Of a stretch of DNA of 64,000 bases, positions 55,581 through 64,000 are shown piece after piece. Source of the DNA: Aselliscus stoliczkanus (taxonomy: Eukaryota; Chordata; Mammalia; Chiroptera; Hipposideridae); assembly GCA_033961575.1 (NCBI GenBank), contig CM066728.1, positions 181,279,678 to 181,343,677 of the forward strand, given 5' to 3'. Under the pieces are notes generated by a model. It had not been told where the DNA came from, did not search any database, and was given only the letters and a program-made list of their open reading frames with translations. Position numbers and translations under genes: made by a program. Every line of letters begins with the position of its first letter. Position 1 is the first letter of the stretch.

Positions 55581-55752
55581 TTGGAGCAGTCAGTTAGCTC
55601 AGTTGGTTAGAGTACAGAACGCCAAGATTGCCAGTTCAATCCCTACATAGACCATGGAGCTGCACCCTCCACAACTAGATTGAAACAACTACTTGACTTG
55701 GAGTTGATGGGTCTTGGAAAATCACTGTTCTCCAATAAAATTTAAAAAAAAA
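55581..55752 (+). mobile_element. Ves-like bat SINE
   Basis: 'ttagctcagttggttagagt', 'gattgccagttcaatcccta', 'catagaccatggagctgcac', 'cctccacaactagattgaaa' and 'ctacttgacttggagttgat', ending in 'aataaaatttaaaaaaa', follow the Ves SINE known from bats. It differs in body and tail from the other SINEs here and is more diverged, so probably older. Confidence 0.75.
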
Positions 55753-55759
55753 TTTTAAT

Positions 55760-58700
55760 TGAAAAAAAGAGATTGTTAAGCCCTTTAATGGTTCTGGGAA
55801 TGCCAGTTTCTTTCATAAGAACAGAAAATTCAAATCCTGGGTCATGTTGGATCCATCTGGCCAAGTCTGAATGGATCGAGTTTGCCTTTAGGAAGCATGG
55901 GAAAGGCACTGCCACTGCTACTGGTTTCAACTTTGGGCCAGACTGTCCATTGGTCTCTGGGTATGCTTCTTTGCTGCCATCTGTGCTCTCCCAGGAAGCA
56001 GGGCCTAGAAGTCAGAAGACTACATTTCATAGACCAGTGCTCTGGTTTGAAGTCCTCCATTATTGCTATGGTTGTAGAAAGAGGCACAGAGTCATTGTAT
56101 GCATACAATGAAAATACAGAAAACTTAAAAAGGATGGAAATGCAAGGAACCTCCGTCGATTATCTCGGCGGCCTGCAGTGCCAAAGTGGGTGATTTGCAG
56201 CAGGGCTCTCAGAAGTCACTGGCAAAACCTTGGGTCTGCTATCTGTCAAGGACTCTGTAGTCTGGATGGAATGAATCTGGGCAATGGGGGTTCCTGTCCT
56301 GGCTCAGAGTTCATGCACATCTATAAATGGCCACAAGCCACATGTATGAATGTGCAAGAATGACTATCTCAGCCCAGCAACTACCATCTACGTGTCTGCC
56401 AACAGTACACTCAGGAAGAAATGTGACTGTTGATCAGCATGTTATAAATAATTGTTCCAATTTTACTTGGGGCATTCAGAGCTGCCTTTTGATATGAGAT
56501 GGATTTTTTGTTGTTTGTTTCTGTATCAAGAGTTAGGGTTTTTGACAGATAACATTAAGGAATAGAGTTTAGTGGTATATCCATGTGCATGTTTGTGGTA
56601 GAGGTGAGCAAGGATAGAAGAGAGAAAGGGTATTATCTGTTATCAAATCAAAGTAAAGGATGATGGCTCTTTAAGTTGGTGGTATACTTGGCCTCTGCTA
56701 ATTACCAATACACAGTAATTGATCTGGACTGTTTGAGAAATCTACAAGGATTAAAAATAATAAATTGGCCTCTATATGGATGTTTTTTTTCTCCATTATA
56801 AAATCATTTACCCATGGGATGATGACTCAGAAGCTATTATATTTTTATCTTCCTAGTTCTACTAGCCAAAAGTTAGGGTTGAGTCAGCCAAATGCTTCCA
56901 AAATGAGTTACAGAATGTATACTTACTCATGAGAAATAACCACTGTATACAGCAGACTTGTTCTGAGGCAGTACCAGCTTGTGCCTGGGACATTTAGGCA
57001 TTCAGTGTTTTATTTTAATTAGAGAACATGAGTAAGAATGATTTTTATAGCTAACCTGAACCTTAATAAGTCTGCATTAAAGAATAGTCATTTAAACCAC
57101 AGCTTAGAATGTTCAAGTTAAACACTTCAGAGTAAATCTAACCCCAAAACATTTTCATGTGAAAAAGAAACATGACTGGTTAGTAATTTCTTTAAAATTA
57201 TTCAGGAAGAGAACGAATCCAACCCTAAAATGATTGGCTTTAATACATCTCCCCTTGAGAATGGAAAATGCTTCCAAGAGCAAGAACTTTGTTCTAAAGT
57301 AGGACTAATAGGGGTTCACAGCTTGCTTAGGAATTGTGGTTTCTCTAGTTTAGCAAGGGCTCTGACAGCAACTATACAGAAATAGCCTCCACAGATTGAA
57401 ACACCAAAATAACAAAATCTCATTGGGGATGGAAAGAAGTAAAGGTAGTTGCAGCTATGACTACAGTGAAAGTAAAGCAGAGAACTAAACATTTAGCAAA
57501 TTTAGACACTGTAAATTGTTGACTTGTAAAATGCAGGACACATTTGTTCAAATTTAGCGTTCACGATGTGGATGTCCTAGGTTGGAATTCATGAGAAAGA
57601 AGCTCAGAAACGGAAATTTTTGAAAGATTATTGGAGGTGTCCAGGGAATAATATCCATGAGAGAGCAAAGGAAGCAGGATTGGGCAGAGGGAGACGTCCA
57701 GATGCGATTCAGTAGCATCAAAGGTCCTGCGGGGAGCTCTGTGTTGAGATAACTTTGCAGACTTGTCCTAAATTGACGGGAGCAGTCCCTTAGCCCAAAG
57801 TCATTTCTGGAGAGGGGACTCATCGGTGAGCTTTCATGAGCCAATGAGTCCTAATGATTGTCTCAGTCATGGAAAGGGAATTTGGGTGGAGCACCTCAGC
57901 ATCCGATAACTAATGTAGTTCCTTCCTGCAAAGACAGAAGAAACCGTGGCATTGGAAATGATCGAGGATCAGTAGACTTCGTTGACTTAACACTACACAG
58001 TGAGTATCACAGGCAGAAGGGTGGCACAGTGTGTCATTTGGATGCAGAAAACCTAGGATCAAATTGTGACTTGGCCATCTGTTAGCCGATGGCAGGGTTA
58101 TCTACGTAATTTGTAGGACCCGATACAAAATAAAAATGCAGAGTCTCTGATTCAAAAGGCAGGAAACTGTGCCGCTAAAAGCACTAAAATATAAAGCTTT
58201 TTATTTCCTTTGGCAGTCTCTCTCTCAACTTGTTATGGTGCTTTTTTTTATTTGCTATTTAATGTTGTTCTAGGGAAAGAAAAAATTTAAATTCAAATTA
58301 TTAGCATGAATTTTGCCATTCATCTTTATATTGAGCAATACCAGTTTAAAGGGCAAATATAATAGCATTTAGCTTGTACGATACCTATGTATTTCTTTCT
58401 TACCAGAACAGTGAAAATGTTGTACAAAACTAACTCAGCGATGTTATTTCACTTCTTAATATGCTCACATTCTACCAACATTCTCTCCCTAAAATGTACT
58501 GGTAAGTAATGAAGGACTTAAAGAAAAGGAAGTATGGGTTCTCTATCTCTCCCTTTCCTTCTAAGTCATAGTTTTCAGCATAAGTTGTTGGCCAGTACAG
58601 GGGAATAACATGAGTATGGAAGGATATCATAGGGTTCCTTGGTTGTTTGTGTTACTCGGAGAACACCATTGCTTTTTTTCTTTTGCTTTTTTTTGCATTC

Positions 58701-59335
58701 AAAGAAAATTCTGGTTTGAACAAAGATCACTCAGTCATCGATAACTTAAAAAAATTAAAAAAAATAACTTAAAAAATTAAAGCAAAGAAATCAAATATAC
58801 TATAAGTCCCAATTTTAATTGTTATTTGATTTATTGATGGGAAATGAAGGTGAAGTTTTAGAAAATATCAGTTTATTACACATTGAAAAGAAAAGTGAAA
58901 CCAAGCTATCAACTTGCATAAAAAACAATTTTCTTCCAAGGAGGAAACTTCTTTGATTTGTGTTGTTACTGATGAAATTATATTAGACTACTGAATCATT
59001 GTTTTATAATCCTGAACATGTTTCTCTTGAATTCAGGAAAGGCCATTTGAGTTCAGTAAAGAACATCTGTGAATACAGCTGAATTTTAAAAGCTGACTGT
59101 ATCTGAGCATATTTAAAATGATATGCTTTATTATTCAGTTAAAATTCTTTGAGTCATAAACTACTTAGAAATTAGAATAAGTTGAATCAGAACCTAGGAT
59201 ACAATGCAAAATCAAATTCATTTATCTGGTGAGTAGGAATGTTAGTGTTCCAACTGGAACATACAAAATCAAATATAGTTATCAATGATTTTGCTTGCTA
59301 ATTTGGCAATTCAAATCCTCATTTCCAGGCATGGC
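55760..59335. other. Unassigned stretch
   Basis: About 3.6 kb. Parts at 55790-56110, 57540-57860 and 58090-58200 have the feel of old interspersed repeats but I cannot name them. Frames of up to 112 codons overlap on both strands at 55773-56193 with no domain. Confidence 0.45.
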
Positions 59336-59337
59336 AA

Positions 59338-59466
59338 TTGTATTAGTCTGCTTGGGCTACTACAACAAAATACAATATACTGGGTGGTTTAAACAACAGA
59401 AATTTATTGTCTCACAGTTCTGGAGACTGAAAAGTCCAAGATCAAGGTGCCAACCAAATCACTGTG
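59338..59466 (-). mobile_element. MLT1-type MaLR LTR 3' end, antisense
   Basis: 'gtattagtctgcttgggcta', 'aaacaacagaaatttattgt', 'ctcacagttctggagactga' and 'agtccaagatcaaggtgcca' are the reverse complement of the MLT1 3' end, which carries its polyadenylation signal. The rest of the LTR is missing. Confidence 0.82.
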
Positions 59467-59469
59467 CTA

Positions 59470-59955
59470 TTTGCATTTGAAGCCTTAAAACAAAGGGTTT
59501 CTTTTTAAAAAATTCTATACAGAGTATCATTAACATTCAACATTGTATCCAAAGAATCTTCAGTGATCTAGAATAAGGAACATAAAACAGAGATGACGCA
59601 CTGGAAGATTAAAACTGCTTTGAAGTCTTGCAGTTATATTAAAAACTAATGCAAATTTTGCTCATCAATACATTGGTATATGTTTTACTATAGAATATTT
59701 TTACATGATGTGGAGTCAATGTTGTTGGTCTAGGAAGATAAATCATGTTTCTCAATTGCCCCTGGCTCACTGCTAACCCTCTTTGATTTGGGATAAATCA
59801 ATGTTTTTAGGTCCAGACCAAACAACAACAAAAAGTTGACTAAAATTGTCACTTCTAATTATCTTAAGTTCATACTTAGAAAATATTCTAATCACACAAT
59901 ATGATCATCACACAAGCTGACTGTCCAATCTGATTTTTTTAATTAATAAAAATAG
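59470..59955. other. Unassigned stretch
   Basis: About 490 bases; nothing recognised. Confidence 0.5.
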
Positions 59956-59959
59956 TTCC

Positions 59960-60345
59960 TGGGGTCAGCTGAGTGGCTCAGTTGATAAGAGCACAAACTC
60001 TGAACAATGGGGCTGCCTGTTTTATTCCCACATGGGCCAGTGATGCTTCACACTCTACAGCTAAGATTGTGAACAACAGCTTGACCTGGAGCCGGGCTGC
60101 CGTGAGTGGTCGGCAATGGTGTAGGCTGCCGTGAGCTTCCGAGAGCGGCTGTCCAATGATGGGCAACTGATCTGCCTCAGCCGAGAAGAGCACAATGATC
60201 ACAATCTCAACATGGGTCAGTGAAGCGATGACCTCCACAACTAGACTAAAGAACAAAAGGAGAACAACTTGGCTGTTCCCCTCCCCAATTCCCTGACTCT
60301 GTTCCCGTCCCTCAATTCCTCAATAAAAATCTTAAAAAATAATAA
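59960..60345 (+). mobile_element. Long tRNA-headed SINE (A-type body plus shared tail)
   Basis: Head 'ggggtcagctgagtggctca', body 'gtgaacaacagcttgacctg', 'tgatctgcctcagccgagaa', 'caacatgggtcagtgaagcg' and tail 'caattcctcaataaaaatct'. The B-box region reads 'cctgttttattcccacatgg', so the RNA polymerase III promoter is degraded. It is the same long family as 455 and 40554. Confidence 0.85.
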
Positions 60346-60349
60346 TAAT

Positions 60350-61380
60350 TCTTATGTGTTAGATATAAAAAATAACTTGGTTAGCCTGTAGTCCTCAACT
60401 TCAATTTGTTCTAAGTAATAATAGTAATAATAATGATGATGAGATTTCCTAATAAGTATAGATGTAAATTTTTTAAAATTCCCAGTGAAAAAAAATACTC
60501 AAATTTATTTAATTTCCCTGCACATACAAGTTCCATGAATATGCTGATATATCATACGAGATAGAAATTATTCTAATGACTTTGTACAAAATAATATACT
60601 ATATAAATAATAACAAGCAGCAATTATTATATATCGATACAGTAGCTAAATTAATCTTTGCTTTACAAAGGAACTTGCCACAGGATTCCTAATATGTTCC
60701 CCAAAGTATGATTTTTTAACCTCTTGGAACTTATAAAGTCCTTTGAGATCTTGTTAAAAGCTCCAGAATTCTTTTCCCAGAAAAAAAAATATATATATGT
60801 GTTTGCACACAAACCACATTTTGGATATAATTTTATGAACTCATGAACTATGAGGTTTTTTCCATGAATCCCCAGTTAAGAAGCACTCCCCTAGCGTATT
60901 CATAATGTAATTTGTCAGAAATTCAATTTCCAAATCACTTTTTAGGGACATGAACAACATACAACAATCTGGCCAGCTAGCTGTGAAACAAAAAACAAAA
61001 AACAAACAAAAAAAAACAGATACTTTTGAAAGACAGGAGACATTTTGGTGTCTAATAAAGGCCTTTTAATGGGTTTCATAGACGCCGGAGCCTGGAGGGA
61101 AGCCTGAGTATCCCTCAGAACTGCTTGCGGCAGGAGCTCTCCTTGGAAGATCATCAACTAACTCGAGCCTCCAACCATCCTTTACATGGGATAACATTTT
61201 GACTAAGCAACAACCAGGTGAGAAATACCTTTTGGTCCTATGGCTTCTCCTGTTCCTGTTTATTCACACTGTGAAGGTCTTTAGCAGATGCGATTTGCTT
61301 GGGTGCTTTTCATGAGAACATATTGGCTTTCTGGATTCTATGACTTAGTAATAAACTTGTATCATGTATCAGAAAGCATT
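60350..61380. other. Unassigned AT-rich stretch
   Basis: About 1 kb with short AAT/ATG-rich runs at 60415-60445. No exon or repeat recognised. Confidence 0.5.
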
Positions 61381-61384
61381 TAGT

Positions 61385-61690
61385 GCTTATTTTTTTATGC
61401 ACTCGTTTAACAAATTTGCTTAGCACAGTGTTATAATAGGGGATCCAATGAATCAAATCACAGTCCCTGCCCTCGCGGGGCTGATAGCTATAGTGAGAGA
61501 GATAAACTAAAATCAAAGAGACGAGCACAAATAATTACAGGAGTCACAGTGCTGCAGGAAAGGTACATGGAGCTACAGAAAGATATAACTGTAATATCAG
61601 ACAAGTCAGAAAAGGAATTAAATGTGCTGAGATTTAAAGAAAGAATGAGAGTTAACCAAGGAATGTCAGTAAGAGTAGAAAAGCATTGCT
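61385..61690 (+). mobile_element. Ancient LINE-like repeat fragment (uncertain)
   Basis: 'cttagcacagtgttataata', 'cacagtccctgccctcgcgg', 'ggctgatagctatagtgaga' and 'aaagagacgagcacaaataa' match the mammal-wide repeat layout also suggested at 3085 and 17340. Confidence 0.45.
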
Positions 61691-61699
61691 GCACAAACT

Positions 61700-64000
61700 C
61701 TGGTCCCTGTCTGTGTCCTGATTCGCACTTGTCTTAATTCAGTCTGTGTTCGGATGTTTGTATTTTGCTCAAACAGTCTGTGCAAAGGTCCTGTGGTTAG
61801 AGAGCAAGTTAATTGAAGGTGCAGGTATAATGCATATTGCTCTTGCAACTACACACTCTTTTACACAGAGACTTGGGGCCTTGAGGTGTTTCTAAGGCTG
61901 AAAGCTTTCCTTTCCTTGTGCATCTAGATGTGGAGACAGTTTGGCTGGAAGGAGGAACTGTGAATCTCAGCATGAGAAGAGATAGTTATTGCCAGCTGTG
62001 TACTTAATGAAATATTCACTCCCTTCTTAGGTCTTAGCATTTTTCTTGGGATAATCCACATAGAAACATTTTAGCAAATACTTTTATTAGGTAGCTGTAA
62101 AGAGACTTATAAAGTGTAGTGAATGTAGGTAGTGGCGATAATTTCAGTAGTGATAGTGGTATTCTTTTCTAAAACCATATCCTACTCAATGTTTGCCATA
62201 AAGTGATTAAATGGCAGCCATGGAGCTTTGGCTATGTGGCAGGACTAGGAGTAGGGAGGAGGTATATGAATCTATACAGAAAGCATCCATGTTTTGGCTT
62301 CCAAATAGAACAAAATTATTGCCAGTGTGTGCATGTTGAAGGAGGAAGTGGTCTTTAAGTTCAGGTAAAAGAGCTAGAACTAGGAATTTGCAAAGCATTT
62401 TAAAAATCAAGTAAGAAACCATCAAGTCATACTTTGAACAAGTTTAATGTTTGGGCCAAGGTTCGAGCAAGGCCAACGTCTGAGCACAGACCAAATTGAG
62501 GATGGGAAGAGCAAGCCCAGACACAGAAGCAGTTCCTCACTGGGTCAGCCCAGCATCTCTTCCCCAGAAAGACCTGGAAGGATCACCCTTAGTGGCAAGG
62601 ATTAGAGAGTCACCAGCTTATGTTCTTCTCAGCGTGCAGAACACACACAAAGAGCAAGCTTGTTCCTGGTCTCATCTCAGATGTAAGTTTCAGACATTCT
62701 CAGCAAATCTTTTTTTTTGCTTTCATAAACTCTTGAGTAAAATAAATTCTAATAAAAAGATACCTCCACTCAGTAAATCCCTCCTGACTGTGGTCCAAGA
62801 TTTTGATGAGCTTTCAACACATTCAGCAAAGGAACCACCCTAACTGCATTTGGTCTTGATTTTTGCTAAGTAACCTATGTGTTATTTTATGTTGCATCTT
62901 GTTAAATCTTCGTGCTCTCACCCAAACTTCTGGAGTAAGTTGTCTATTTAAAGCCAACGCAAGTCAGAACTATTCTGACAGGGCCAGCTACTCCCGATGT
63001 TTCTTGATACATTTTTTTCTAACCCATACTCAGCCTTGTCTATCTCACTCACTGATGGGGTTAATGTGAACTCAGCCCAGTGGTCTATGTTAAGCTGTTT
63101 CACCTTCCAGCTGAACAATGCCCTCCTTTAAGAAACATCAGAAAGCCAAAATTACTAGATGAGACCTGACTCAACTTGTTCTTCTATTGTAGCATAAGAT
63201 TAAAGCATTTTTTCACCTACTTCCCCCCACCCCCACCCCTTCTTAATCCTCTATCTGGCTGATTCATAACAGCTGTTAAATAACTAGACATTTAGGTAAA
63301 GGCAAATTGAACCTATAAATCAATGTGTGTGATATACTAACCAACTCTTTCCGGCACAGCTTGCTTGCACTGCCTTGGTTTGCGTTTTTTATGCTGACTT
63401 CAGCTGCAGCATGTGTATGAAGGGGGTTAGCAGAATTGTAAACACTAATCTCCGGGCTGCTAATGTCTTTATGGAAATGGATATAAGTAAATGAAACTTA
63501 CACTACATTCTGAAAGAGGGGGTGGGAGATTTCCAAAACATGTGTTTCCTCCAAGCTGTTACAATCCTCCTCCCAAGTGTGAACATCTGCTAGGATTGTT
63601 TTGGCTATGAACTATATAGCAGAATAGGGAAGGTATAAGGATTTAGGATGTCTGGTCAACCCAATTGCAGGGAATGCAGTGGGGTCTCAGAAGGGGACTG
63701 ACACCAGAATCTGGGAAGCCATATTTTCTCTCCATTCTTTCTCTTTTCCTCAATTCATCTGTTCATTCTTCTTGCTCGCTACTGACTGGCTTTCTCTGTG
63801 CGCAGACCCTGGCTGATTGTTTGGCAAATCCCATTTTCATTTTCTTCTGGGGACACATCTGGACTACATTTCCCATGAAGTGTTGCCATGTAGCTTAATT
63901 CTGGCCTCCACTTCAATGCCTGGCCCTTAAGAACCTCCTATGCAATTGTTTATTCTCTCTCTCCCCATCTGCTGGCAGAATGAAGACCTTGAAGGAAGGT
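61700..64000. other. Unassigned stretch to window end
   Basis: About 2.3 kb. 'ggactacatttcccatgaag' near 63862 resembles the end of a common ancient mammalian repeat. Frames up to 115 codons (62496-62843) lack domains. No exon supported. Confidence 0.45.

Overview
The window looks like repeat-rich, gene-poor nuclear DNA from a placental mammal, most likely a bat. No intact protein-coding gene could be supported on either strand. The bat call rests on tRNA-headed SINEs whose bodies carry phrases such as 'acatgggccagtg', and on one copy (55581-55752) that resembles the bat Ves SINE. The variety of heads and the shared 'caattcctcaataaaatctt' tail suggest the rhinolophoid side of Yinpterochiroptera, but that is inference from memory of repeat families, not a database result. 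Ancient mammal-wide repeats (MIR, L2, MER5A, MaLR LTR, old L1) are scattered throughout.

Layout. 1-6.8 kb: an L1 3' stub, a long SINE with target-site duplication (TSD), MIRs, a DNA-transposon fossil, a MaLR/ERVL-type LTR with CT/CA microsatellites, then sequence I cannot assign. 6.8-15.2 kb: a nested transposon stack. Old L1 ORF2 and 3'-end fragments are interrupted by an LTR, a mariner MITE, three SINEs, several dinucleotide repeats and, at 11166-14220, a much younger L1 bounded by a perfect 20-bp TSD. That L1 has lost its middle: ORF1's first ~59 codons run in frame into a late part of ORF2. 15.2-17.15 kb: an ERV-L relic with a recognisable dUTPase stretch. 17.8-21.6 kb: a near full-length HAL1 (half-L1) element with a SINE inside ORF1. 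22-34.7 kb: MIR, L2, MER5A, four SINEs, a second mariner MITE and an L1 3' end with two tandem duplications. 36-40.3 kb: an antisense L1 3' end split by a SINE, an S100B-derived pseudogene exon (38044-38181, minus) and an internally deleted mariner. 41-46.5 kb: two solo LTRs of one family in opposite orientation with an antisense old L1 between them. 47.5-64 kb: mostly unassigned AT-rich DNA with sparse MIR, Ves, MLT1 and SINE copies.

The only recognisable cellular coding sequence is the S100B-like exon. It matches all 46 codons of the first coding exon of S100B, ends where that exon ends, and carries a TGA at codon 20. Intron-like sequence on both sides suggests a duplicated genomic piece and not a retrocopy. 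I found no new molecular system. The most interesting items are the in-frame ORF1/ORF2 chimera in a TSD-bounded L1, the S100B pseudoexon, the modular head/tail structure of the SINEs, and the inverted solo-LTR pair.

Limits: boundaries of old repeats are approximate (tens of bases), family names for ancient elements were assigned by eye, and 'nothing recognised' is not evidence of absence of function.
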